DNA of 64,000 nt from Gammaproteobacteria bacterium (GTDB taxonomy: Bacteria; Pseudomonadota; Gammaproteobacteria; Pseudomonadales; UBA5518), in contig JADKDK010000001.1 of NCBI GenBank assembly GCA_016718385.1, positions 372,001 through 436,000 on the forward strand, written 5' to 3'. Shown here one piece after another: positions 27,561 to 35,618 of the stretch. Made by a program: the position numbers and the translations under genes. Each line of letters begins with the position of its first letter. Position 1 is the stretch's first letter. The notes below the pieces were generated by a model that saw nothing but the letters and a program-made list of their open reading frames with translations, made no database searches and was not told where the DNA came from.

Positions 27561-27635
27561 TTAACCAGATGATATGTATAGAAATACACACCTAAGCATC
27601 ATGGGTGTCTGGTTAGTGAGGGCGCTGTTTTCCAT
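27561..27635 (-). pseudogene. mutS: Native 5' end of mutS, separated from the gene by the island
   Basis: The frame from the ATG at 27635 reads MENSALTNQTPMM, then enters the island (LRCVFLYISSG) and stops at 27561. MutS proteins start with a short tail followed by HTPMMQQYL, and the body of mutS at 2963-5515 begins exactly at MMQQYL. The first 13 codons therefore are the ancestral mutS start. The native promoter should lie to the right, and would now read into the island's alpA operon. Confidence 0.9.
27586..27602. other. Right attachment site (att) at the lost mutS start
   Basis: Arm ACACACCTA (27586-27594) and spacer AGCATCA (27595-27601), followed by the old mutS sequence. The arm is the exact inverse of TAGGTGTGT at the left end. 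Confidence 0.85.
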
Positions 27636-27660
27636 CGATAACTGTCACGGATGTATTCAG

Positions 27661-27721
27661 GTCGGGCACATCGGAGCGCGCTCCGGACACTTTGTCCGGT
27701 TTCTTCCGGACGTGCCCCGAC
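27661..27721 (-). other. Structured leader candidate in front of the native mutS start
   Basis: On the minus strand a closing stem GTCGGGGCAC (27721-27712) pairs with GTGCCCGAC (27669-27661). Inside are GTCCGG-AAGAAA-CCGGAC and GGAG-CGCG-CTCC, which gives a three-way junction. CCGGACA/TGTCCGG (27683-27699) is an alternative pairing that excludes one of them. It lies 26 bases ahead of the old mutS ATG. It could be a regulatory leader, a terminator or a relic of a repeat. Confidence 0.35.
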
Positions 27722-27970
27722 ACGCCCGAGTTGTGCCGTAGCCTGGTGTCGATCCAATGGCCGCAGACCTCGATCGGCACCGGCGGCGAATTATGACCGA
27801 TCTTCCGGCAATCAGCGCTGCCTTCCCTGAGGCTCGCCATCGACCGTCACATTCTGATACCCGCCCGGCGCCACGCCGCTCGACGGTGACAGCGCAAAGA
27901 AATCCTCGCCGGCGCTCTGGAGAAGCATGTGCCGGCGCCGCTGCGCCGAGTTTGGCGTTGCCGAAGCCTT
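27722..27970. other. Gap, no supportable gene
   Basis: The only open frame worth naming is a 38-codon minus-strand stretch at 27812-27928 (PSSGVAPGGYQNVTVDGEP), which resembles the end of an immunoglobulin-like repeat protein but has no ribosome site. I take it as a possible gene remnant. No cinA/pncC gene, frequent between mutS and recA, is present. Confidence 0.3.
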
Positions 27971-28037
27971 GTCGGGCTCAAGCCCGACCTACAAGCCCGA
28001 CGTACAAGCCCGACCTGCACCCACGAATGCCGACCTG
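27971..28037. repeat. REP repeat cluster
   Basis: A hairpin GTCGGGCTCAAGCCCGAC followed by CTAC (27971-27992) and two partial copies, AAGCCCGACGTAC (27993-28005) and AAGCCCGACCTGC (28006-28018), then a degenerate ACGAATGCCGACCTG. Same family as 2348 and 60196, with a different palindrome. Confidence 0.7.
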
Positions 28038-28041
28038 TCAC

Positions 28042-29655
28042 TCAGGGTTTCCCGCCGAGGCGCAGGTGCACGATGCCGCCGAAGCCCGCGTAGAGCGGAT
28101 CCCCGTTCGGCAGCAACTGCAGCACGATGTAGGATGGGTTGTGGCGCTGGCTCGGACCCAGATCGTAGACGGCGCGGGTCTTGCCGGTTTCGAAATCGAG
28201 CACGGTCCAGGTCCAGTGGCCGTCGGCGACGCTGCCGAAGTTCAGCCCGCCGTCGAGGGCGCTGACCACCGGTGTGCAGCCGGGAATGGCGACATCGAGG
28301 CGCGACCAGTCGGCGAGAAAGCGGCGCTCCTGCGGATCCCAGTGGAATTTCTGCAGGCCGGCGGGGGTCAGGGCGGGGTCGGTCAGCCGCAGGGCGACGT
28401 CCATGGTCATCTGCTCGCCATTGCGCGGCCGACCGTCGGCAAAGACGGCGCCGTAACCGAGCACCACGGCAGCGCTCTCGGTGTAGGATTCCGTGCGACC
28501 GCTCTCGCCGAAATTGACCGGCAGCTTGCCGGCAATGCGGCGGCTGGCGGTGCCGGGCAACTGCTGCCAGTCGGCGGGGATCTCGTCGCGCCAGTAGAGG
28601 ACCGTGTTGTTCACATCGGCCGCATCGGCGATGATCACGAAGCGGTCGCGATCCTCGGGGTTACCCATCAGCACCGGCGTGCTGCCGCTGCCGCGCCCGC
28701 TCCGTTGTGTGGCATCCAGCGGGCCGATTTCGTAGCTTTCCACCCAGGCGCCGTCCTCCGACCGGTCGCTGATGCGCCCGTCCTTCCAGACCAGCTTGTA
28801 GAGCTTCTTGCTGCTGGCGAAGTACATCCCGCCCTTTTCGTCCACCGAGACGCTGTTCCAGATGCTCTCCTCCTTGCCGAGCCGGTAGTACTGCGCCGAC
28901 CGCAGGTCCGGCGCGATCACCACCAGCGTGCCGTCCATGCTCACGGCCACGAGATGGCCGTCGTGCAGCGCGTTGAAGCCGATGATGATGGGCACGGGCA
29001 TCCGCGCGGCCTTGTTCATCTGCGCGGGGTCGAACACGAACTCGCCCTTGCGCACGATGGGCGAGTCGGCGCGTGCAGGGTCCGCGTCGGTGTAGGCGAC
29101 GACGCGGTCCATCATGCCGGAATAGAGGGTGCCGTTGCGGTCGAGCGCGCCGTAGAAGGTGCGAATGCCCTCGGATTCATAGCCCTTCCAGTCGGCCGCC
29201 AGTTCCTTGAACGCGGCACTGTCGGGGGCGTGCGCGTCCAGTTCGGCGACGAAGCGCTGCATGTCCTCTGCGCTGTAGTAGGGAAACTTGCCGGGCGGCA
29301 GACGCAGTTCCTGCAGCGTCCGCAGCGTATTGTTCTCAAGGCCCACCTTGGCGATCCGGTCCACCTTGATGACCCAGAAGGCCTGCCGGCCATCCGCATA
29401 GCGGCGATCGAAGGCTCCCGCCGAAAGGGGGCTCTGCCAGAGCAGGTCGATGTCCTCCTCGCTCAGCCGGCGCGATTCCCCCCGCGGGCCGTGGACCGGC
29501 AGCGCGCCGGTCTGATAGCCGTCGCAATGGGTCAATACGCAGAGCCCGTCACCAAGGGCCGGATTCTTGGGCTGGCCTGCCAGGACAGCTGCGCTGAAGA
29601 CTGTCATTGCACACAGCCGGAAGAAGTAACGAGACCCTCGCGCCATATCCATCAT
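28042..29655 (-). CDS. Exported protein of unknown function, probable beta-propeller
   Basis: A protein of 537 residues. The ATG at 29655 follows AGGAGGATCC. An N-terminal signal covers about residues 1-27 (RYFFRLCAMTVFSAAVLAG). The rest has repeated beta-strand and turn patterns with Asp/Gly (DGHLVAVSMDGTLVVIA, DEKGGMYFASSKKLYKL, TWTVLDFETGKTRAVYDLG), which suggests a beta-propeller. I know no function. It follows the tetR-sulfatase pair on the same strand after about 50 bases, so it may join the same regulon as a periplasmic binding or accessory protein. Confidence 0.75.
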   Translation of the reverse strand: MMDMARGSRYFFRLCAMTVFSAAVLAGQPKNPALGDGLCVLTHCDGYQTGALPVHGPRGESRRLSEEDIDLLWQSPLSAGAFDRRYADGRQAFWVIKVDRIAKVGLENNTLRTLQELRLPPGKFPYYSAEDMQRFVAELDAHAPDSAAFKELAADWKGYESEGIRTFYGALDRNGTLYSGMMDRVVAYTDADPARADSPIVRKGEFVFDPAQMNKAARMPVPIIIGFNALHDGHLVAVSMDGTLVVIAPDLRSAQYYRLGKEESIWNSVSVDEKGGMYFASSKKLYKLVWKDGRISDRSEDGAWVESYEIGPLDATQRSGRGSGSTPVLMGNPEDRDRFVIIADAADVNNTVLYWRDEIPADWQQLPGTASRRIAGKLPVNFGESGRTESYTESAAVVLGYGAVFADGRPRNGEQMTMDVALRLTDPALTPAGLQKFHWDPQERRFLADWSRLDVAIPGCTPVVSALDGGLNFGSVADGHWTWTVLDFETGKTRAVYDLGPSQRHNPSYIVLQLLPNGDPLYAGFGGIVHLRLGGKP

Positions 29656-29707
29656 GGATCCTCCTGGCAAGAAAAGTGTGGAGGCGAATTCACGCCGCAA
29701 TGCATTT

Positions 29708-30487
29708 TCAATTCGTGTCCTGCGGCCCGCGCGTCGCGCGCGCCGGCCGCCCCTCTGTCTTCGACAGCCGCTGACCGGCCAGCTGCGACTGCAGCGCGTC
29801 GATGATGAAACCCAGGCCGACGTCGAGCGGTTCCACCGGGCCTATCCGTGCCATCACCTCGCCCATCGCGAGGACTACCGGTCCGGCCCCGCGCGGACCG
29901 TCGGCAGCAGCGGCCGGCGCATCCGCCGGGGTCAGACCGACCGGGCCGCCCATGCACACGGCGCCGATCACGACCTGGTTCAGCGCAAACCACGCGCGCA
30001 GCGAAACCTCCGCCGTGAATCCCTCGCGCACCAGCCGCTCGACGAAGGTGCGCGTCAGCGCGGCAGCATTTGTGCCGGCGCGCAGCGAACGGAGCAACGG
30101 CATCCAGCCCGGGTGAGCGGCCAGCGTGTCGTACATGGTCCGAGCGAGGGCACGAACCCAGTCCGTCCACGGCATTTGCTCCCGCGGGATCAGTTCCGCG
30201 CGGCCGGCGAAAGCATCGAGCGCGCGCACCAGCAGTTCTTCCTTGTCGCGGAAATGCCGGTAGGCCGCCATCGGACTCACGCCCAGGTGTTCCGCGACGC
30301 GCCGCATCGAGACGGCGCCGACGCCGTGCGTGTCGACCAGTTCCAGCGTTGCGGCGATGAAATCCCCCGGCGACAGCGCACGTCGCGTCGCGTCGGCGTC
30401 ACACTTTCCGGCGCGCCCGCGTCCCGCGCCATCGCCCGCCACGGCCGGCCCGCGGGCAGTTGCGGCGCGCGCGCTGCGTTTGCTCAT
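29708..30487 (-). CDS. TetR-family transcriptional regulator
   Basis: A 259-residue regulator. The basic N-terminal tail is followed by the TetR helix-turn-helix at about 50-95 (FIAATLELVDTHGVGAVSM, RRVAEHLGVSPMAAYRHF) and a helical ligand-binding domain. The ATG at 30487 overlaps the stop of the sulfatase gene (ATGA), so both are in one operon. An almost perfect palindrome at 32257-32273 in front of the operon is a likely binding site, giving autoregulation. The ligand is unknown; perhaps a sulfated compound or its desulfated product. Confidence 0.88.
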   Translation of the reverse strand: MSKRSARAATARGPAVAGDGAGRGRAGKCDADATRRALSPGDFIAATLELVDTHGVGAVSMRRVAEHLGVSPMAAYRHFRDKEELLVRALDAFAGRAELIPREQMPWTDWVRALARTMYDTLAAHPGWMPLLRSLRAGTNAAALTRTFVERLVREGFTAEVSLRAWFALNQVVIGAVCMGGPVGLTPADAPAAAADGPRGAGPVVLAMGEVMARIGPVEPLDVGLGFIIDALQSQLAGQRLSKTEGRPARATRGPQDTN

Positions 30488-32202
30488 TGGCTCTTCATCA
30501 TGTCGAGCGTCGATTGCAGCGTGGCCAGCGCCGGCTGGTTCGGGTACACGCGGAACGTCATGGCGTGCTGGAACAGCGGGAAGTTCATCATCCCGGCCGC
30601 CCAGACCTTCGGCACCAGGCGCGGTACGCGTTCCTTGGGGTCGTTGTAGAGGTTGTAGAACCACGGGTTCAACGGTGTCACGACGGTCGAGTTGTCGAGT
30701 CCGCCCCTGGCATCGGGGTTGTTGTTGTCGATCTCGTAGAGGCGGTAGTGTCCCTTGAACTCCTGCACGCGCATCGCCGCGAAGTCGTTCATGTTCCACA
30801 TCCACACGATCTCGCGCCGGCTCTCGCCCTTGTCGGCCAGCAGGAAGGAGCTCTGGTCGATGCCGTCGATGTAGCGGTCGTCCGGGACGCGATCAGCAAT
30901 GCCGGCCAGCGCGAGCGCGGTGTTGAACAGGTCCATCAGGTCGAACAGGCCGTCCGAGCGGCGGCCGGGCGCGATCATGTCCGGCCACCAGGCGATGCCG
31001 GGGACGCGCACGCCACCTTCCCAGGTCGTGCCCTTGGCGCCGCGGAAGGGCGTGTGGCCGCTGTCGGGCCAGCTGTCCTCCTCGGGACCGTTGTCCGAGG
31101 TGAAGAACACGAAGGTGTTCTCCAGCTGCCCGGTGTCCTTCAGCGTCTTCATCAGCCGGCCCACGATATCGTCGACCTCGACCACGCCATCGCGGTAGGG
31201 CGTGCCGGCCGGCGAACGGCCCTCGTAGCCCCTGGCGGGGATGTTGTAGAAGTGCACCTTGCTGAAGGCGTGCACGAGATAGAAGGGCTTGCCGTCCTTG
31301 CCGGCCTCGCGAATGAAGTTCTCCGACCACGCGGCGAAGTCCTGGTCCATGTTCGCGGTGGTCTCGAGCGTCATCGGCTTCACGCGCTCGAGCGGTTGGC
31401 CGGCCACGCCCTGCATCAACCAGTCCATGCGCTCGTGGAAGGCCCGGTAGGCCTCGCGCCGCTCGGCTTTGCTGGCGATCTCGGGGTTGTCTGCCGTCAT
31501 CTGCCAGTCCTGGTACATGTCGACCACGCCGAGCATGCCGAAGAAGTGCTCGAAGCCCATGTCGGTGGGGAAGGAGCCGGTCTGCTCGCCGAGGTGCCAC
31601 TTGCCGCTCAGGCCGGTGCGGTAGCCGGCCTGACCCAGCAGACGCGCCGCCAGCACCTCGTTCGCCGCGTTCTCGGCCACCTCACCCTGCATGGTGGGGC
31701 GGATCAGGCCGCTGCGCACCGGCAGGCGCCCGGTGTAGATCGCGGCGCGCGTCGGCGTGCAGCTCGGCTGCGCGTAGGTCGAGGTCAGTGTGAGACCGCC
31801 GGCCGCCAGCGCGTCAATGTTGGGAGTGGGCGAGCCCAGCGTTTCGCCGCCGCCGTAGGCGCCGGGATCGCCCCAGCCCATGTCGTCGACCAGCAGGATC
31901 AGGATGTTCGGGCGCTTGCCGTCATGCTGCTTCATCCACTCGGCCAGCTTGCCCCGTGCCTGGGCCTGTTGCTGCGCGCGCGGTATCACGGGCTCGAGGT
32001 GCTGCTCTTCGCGCACCGACTGCAGCAGGGGGTGGAACTGGCTGTAGGCGCCCTCGACCATGAAGGGCTTCACGTTCATCAGCAGCTTGCCGGTTTTCTG
32101 CTTCAGGGTGTCGATCGCCGAGGGCGGCTCGACCGTGTCGGCTGCGTGGGCCGCGCTGCCCAGGCAGAGTGCCGCCAGCAGGACGGTGATCGATCGGGAC
32201 AT
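30484..32202 (-). CDS. Type I sulfatase (arylsulfatase family), exported
   Basis: A 572-residue sulfatase that cleaves sulfate esters. It has a Sec signal peptide (LLAALCLGSAAHA, cleavage near 20), the metal-binding start LLVDDMGWGD (Asp106, Asp107) and the signature CTPTR (Cys148, Arg152) whose cysteine becomes formylglycine, needing a maturation enzyme not seen here. Additional metal residues occur at TSDNGPEED. The ATG at 32202 is preceded by GGAGGCACAATCC; upstream in-frame codons are unlikely. First gene of an operon with tetR. The substrate is not predictable; an N-terminal extra segment of about 75 residues before the catalytic core is unusual. Confidence 0.92.
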   Translation of the reverse strand: MSRSITVLLAALCLGSAAHAADTVEPPSAIDTLKQKTGKLLMNVKPFMVEGAYSQFHPLLQSVREEQHLEPVIPRAQQQAQARGKLAEWMKQHDGKRPNILILLVDDMGWGDPGAYGGGETLGSPTPNIDALAAGGLTLTSTYAQPSCTPTRAAIYTGRLPVRSGLIRPTMQGEVAENAANEVLAARLLGQAGYRTGLSGKWHLGEQTGSFPTDMGFEHFFGMLGVVDMYQDWQMTADNPEIASKAERREAYRAFHERMDWLMQGVAGQPLERVKPMTLETTANMDQDFAAWSENFIREAGKDGKPFYLVHAFSKVHFYNIPARGYEGRSPAGTPYRDGVVEVDDIVGRLMKTLKDTGQLENTFVFFTSDNGPEEDSWPDSGHTPFRGAKGTTWEGGVRVPGIAWWPDMIAPGRRSDGLFDLMDLFNTALALAGIADRVPDDRYIDGIDQSSFLLADKGESRREIVWMWNMNDFAAMRVQEFKGHYRLYEIDNNNPDARGGLDNSTVVTPLNPWFYNLYNDPKERVPRLVPKVWAAGMMNFPLFQHAMTFRVYPNQPALATLQSTLDMMKSQ

Positions 32203-32256
32203 GGATTGTGCCTCCGCACGCGATGGCAACCCACCGTGCCGGTGGATGCGGTTTTG

Positions 32257-32273
32257 TGTGTACAGTGTAAACA
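32257..32273. promoter_or_regulatory. Candidate TetR operator
   Basis: TGTGTACAGTGTAAACA, a 17-bp near-perfect palindrome (7 of 8 arm positions), lies about 55 bases ahead of the sulfatase start. This spacing and the TACA-N-TGTA core are common for TetR-type operators. Confidence 0.5.
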
Positions 32274-32415
32274 TGCCGAGCGCTGCATGACAATCGGGCC
32301 GTGCCCGGCAGTGCTTGTCGCGATGCGCGGCGGCCCGCGGGCGGGTTATAGTGCGCCTCGTTGTCCGCACGCGCCGCCAAGGCAGGGAAGCACGACGACG
32401 GGCGACGTCCAGGGA

Positions 32416-32431
32416 CTGGATATTTGTCCAG
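32416..32431. promoter_or_regulatory. LexA (SOS) box of recA
   Basis: CTGGATATTTGTCCAG fits the CTG-N10-CAG consensus of gammaproteobacterial LexA sites and is 63 bases upstream of the recA start. Confidence 0.75.
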
Positions 32432-32494
32432 CATGCTGCTTAAATGTACAGGCCTTGGGCAATCCTCATTCACAGCACCTGAAGGAAGCTACAA

Positions 32495-33523
<1,029 letters not shown>

Positions 33524-33528
33524 GCGCA

Positions 33529-33546
33529 CGGGAGCCTGCTCCCGTG
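33529..33546 (+). terminator. Hairpin between recA and recX
   Basis: CGGGAG-CCTG-CTCCCG forms a hairpin right after the recA stop and overlaps the probable recX start. A similar partial terminator limits recX expression in E. coli. Confidence 0.5.
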
Positions 33547-34029
33547 CTGGGGCGTCGCCGGGTGCCGGACTATTCCGGTGACCTGGCCGACATCCGCCGC
33601 GCCGCTATCGAGCTGCTGTCGCGGCGCGAGCACTGCGCGGCGGAGATCCGCGCCAGGCTCCTCGCGCGCTTCGGCAAGGAAGCGCCGGTTGAGCCCGAGC
33701 TCGAGCGCCTGCTCGCCGAGGGCCTGCTGAGCGACGCGCGCTTTGCCGAGACTTTCGTGCGCGCGCACCGCAACAAAGGCCATGGACCCTTGCGGATCCT
33801 GCGCGATCTCGCACAGCGAGGCGTCGCCAGCGAGCTGGCCGAGGCCGCAGTGGACCCGCGTTCGCGCGACTGGCAGGAGCTGGCGCGCGCTTGGAAGGAG
33901 CGCCGTTTCGGCGCGCAGCCGCCGGCCTCGGCTGGCGAGTGGCAACGCGTGGCGCGGCAGTTGCAGCAGCGTGGTTTCAGTCCGGACCAGGTGCGTTTCG
34001 CCCTGTCGGGCCGTGATCGTGAGCGCTAG
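33544..34029 (+). CDS. recX: Regulatory protein RecX
   Basis: RecX binds RecA filaments and limits their growth. The 161-residue protein has the three-helix repeats of the family (LLSRREHCAAEIRARLL, GLLSDARFAETFVRAHRNK, GPLRILRDLAQRGV, QQRGFSPDQVRFAL). There is no ATG: the best start is GTG at 33544 with GGGAG 9 bases upstream, 21 bases after recA. A second GTG at 33562 is possible. Confidence 0.9.
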   Translation: MLGRRRVPDYSGDLADIRRAAIELLSRREHCAAEIRARLLARFGKEAPVEPELERLLAEGLLSDARFAETFVRAHRNKGHGPLRILRDLAQRGVASELAEAAVDPRSRDWQELARAWKERRFGAQPPASAGEWQRVARQLQQRGFSPDQVRFALSGRDRER

Positions 34030-34155
34030 CTTGGCCAGCGTCCACGCGGCGTTTCGCCTGTTGCGCGCATCCTCGAACCCCCGTGCCGCGCGCCGCTCAC
34101 CGCAGCGGCCACGCACTGCGGGGAAAGCAGCAGGGGAACACCGGGAGATCGACTG

Positions 34156-34851
34156 ATGCGACATGGACACCGGGAATCACACCGCGGCGAACGCATCGGC
34201 TGGCTGCGCGCGGCGGTGCTCGGTGCGAACGACGGCACGATCTCGGTGGCGAGCCTCGTGGTCGGCGTCGCGGCGGCCGGCGCGTCGCAGGACAGCCTGC
34301 TGCTGACCGGCGTGGCGGGACTCGTGGCCGGCGCGATGTCGATGGCGGCGGGTGAGTACGTGTCGGTGCAATCGCAGGCCGACACCGAGGCCGCGGACAT
34401 GGCCAAGGAACGAAACGAGCTGGAAGCCGAGCCCGAACGTGAACTCGCGGAACTCGCCGCGATCTACATCGGCCGCGGACTCGACGAGCCGCTGGCGCGC
34501 CAGGTTGCCGAGAAGCTCACCGCGGGCGATGCGCTCGCCGCGCACGCGCGCGACGAGCTCGGCATCACCGAGACGCTGCGCGCGCGCCCGGTACAGGCAG
34601 CCTTCGCCTCCGCCGCAGCCTTCTGCGCCGGGGCCATCATTCCCATCCTGACGGCGCTGCTCGCGCCCGCCGCGCGGGTCGCAGAAGTCTCGTCCCTGAC
34701 CTCGCTCGCGGCGTTGCTGGTCTTCGGCGGACTGGCGGGGTATGCGGGCGGGGCATCGATCACGAAGGGCGCCTTGCGGGTCGCGTTCTGGGGGGCATTC
34801 GCCATGGGGCTCACGGCGGTCGTCGGACGGCTGTTCGGCGCGGCGGTGTAG
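34156..34851 (+). CDS. VIT1/CCC1-family iron/manganese transporter
   Basis: A 231-residue membrane protein of the vacuolar iron transporter type. The first membrane pair holds the signature AAVLGANDGTISVASLVVGVA and GAMSMAAGEYVSVQSQ, a soluble acidic metal-binding helical segment (DMAKERNELEAEPERELAE) follows, and three further helices end the protein. It is likely to move Fe2+ or Mn2+ out of the cytoplasm. The gene follows recX after 126 bases and is followed at 8 bases by the rhomboid gene. Confidence 0.88.
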   Translation: MRHGHRESHRGERIGWLRAAVLGANDGTISVASLVVGVAAAGASQDSLLLTGVAGLVAGAMSMAAGEYVSVQSQADTEAADMAKERNELEAEPERELAELAAIYIGRGLDEPLARQVAEKLTAGDALAAHARDELGITETLRARPVQAAFASAAAFCAGAIIPILTALLAPAARVAEVSSLTSLAALLVFGGLAGYAGGASITKGALRVAFWGAFAMGLTAVVGRLFGAAV

Positions 34852-34859
34852 CCGCCCGC

Positions 34860-35618
34860 ATGTTTCCGCTCTACGACGACAACGTGCGGCTGCGCTGGCC
34901 CCTGGGCACGGTGCTGATCATCGCGCTCAACGTCCTCGTGTGGTTCTTCGTGCAGGGTTTCGGTGCCGAACGCCCGCTGGCGCGCTCGCTGTGCCTGCAC
35001 GGGCTGATTCCAGCGGATCTGCTGGGGCTGGTGCCGGCGGGCTTCCAGGTTCCGCTCGGTCCCCGGCTTGCCTGCGTGGTCGACGGTGGCGGCAGCTGGT
35101 TCAACCTGCTCAGCTCGATGTTCATGCACGGCGGCTGGTTCCACATCATCGGCAACATGTGGTTCCTGTGGGTGTTCGGGGACAACGTCGAGGACGTCAT
35201 GGGGTTGCCGCGCTTCCTGCTGTTCTACCTGCTGTCGGGACTGGCGGCAGCCGGTGCGCAGATCGCCACGGATCCATCCAGCACCGTGCCGATGGTCGGC
35301 GCTTCGGGCGCCATCGGCGGCGTGCTGGGCGCATACGCGCGCATGTATCCGCGCGCACACGTGCACATGCTGATCTTCCTGGGCTTCTACGTGACCACGG
35401 TCGCGGTGCCGGCGCTGTTCATGCTCGGCTACTGGTTCCTCCTCCAGCTGCTGAGCGGCACGCTGGGCCAGGGCGGTTCGGGGGTGGCGTTCTGGGCGCA
35501 TATCGGCGGTTTCGTGGCGGGCTTGCTGCTGTCGCTGGTGCTGGTCAGCCCGCGCCGCCTGGGCGAGCATCGCAGCGCGCAGCGCCGCGACCTGCACTCG
35601 CGCTACCGCTGGTTCTGA
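34860..35618 (+). CDS. Rhomboid-family intramembrane serine protease
   Basis: A 252-residue protein with about six membrane helices. The catalytic dyad is Ser149 (GASGAIGG) and His214 (WAHIGGF), with His95 and Asn99 (HIIGNMWFLW) forming the oxyanion site. It carries the typical extended L1 loop with the WFNLLSSMFMHGGW motif. Substrates cannot be predicted. It is 8 bases after the VIT gene, and its end overlaps the convergent regulator gene by 16 bases. Confidence 0.92.
   Translation: MFPLYDDNVRLRWPLGTVLIIALNVLVWFFVQGFGAERPLARSLCLHGLIPADLLGLVPAGFQVPLGPRLACVVDGGGSWFNLLSSMFMHGGWFHIIGNMWFLWVFGDNVEDVMGLPRFLLFYLLSGLAAAGAQIATDPSSTVPMVGASGAIGGVLGAYARMYPRAHVHMLIFLGFYVTTVAVPALFMLGYWFLLQLLSGTLGQGGSGVAFWAHIGGFVAGLLLSLVLVSPRRLGEHRSAQRRDLHSRYRWF

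Larger units (their letters stand above)
5509..27602. mobile_element. Integrated island in the 5' end of mutS (phage-satellite-like, about 22.1 kb)
   Basis: The 7-bp repeat GCATCAT occurs at 5509-5515 in mutS and at 27596-27602, where it is followed by the lost native start of mutS. Joining the two ends recreates an attP with a perfect inverted repeat: ACACACCTA at 27586-27594 and TAGGTGTGT at 5515-5523, separated by a 7-bp spacer. This is the layout expected for a tyrosine recombinase crossover site. An integrase gene reads inward from the left end. AlpA, primase-helicase and small-terminase genes lie at the right end, and RHS toxin genes fill the middle. No capsid, tail, portal or large-terminase gene is present, so it looks like a satellite rather than a prophage. 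Confidence 0.9.

Noticed and set aside
27812..27928. 38-codon minus-strand frame ending in PSSGVAPGGYQNVTVDGEPQ
   Set aside because: No ribosome site, no clear homolog; at best a remnant, so it is only mentioned in the gap entry.
30460..32494. Very long plus-strand frame opposite the sulfatase that runs into recX
   Set aside because: Only the last part (33544-34029) is real, as recX; the rest is antisense to the sulfatase or out of frame with recA.
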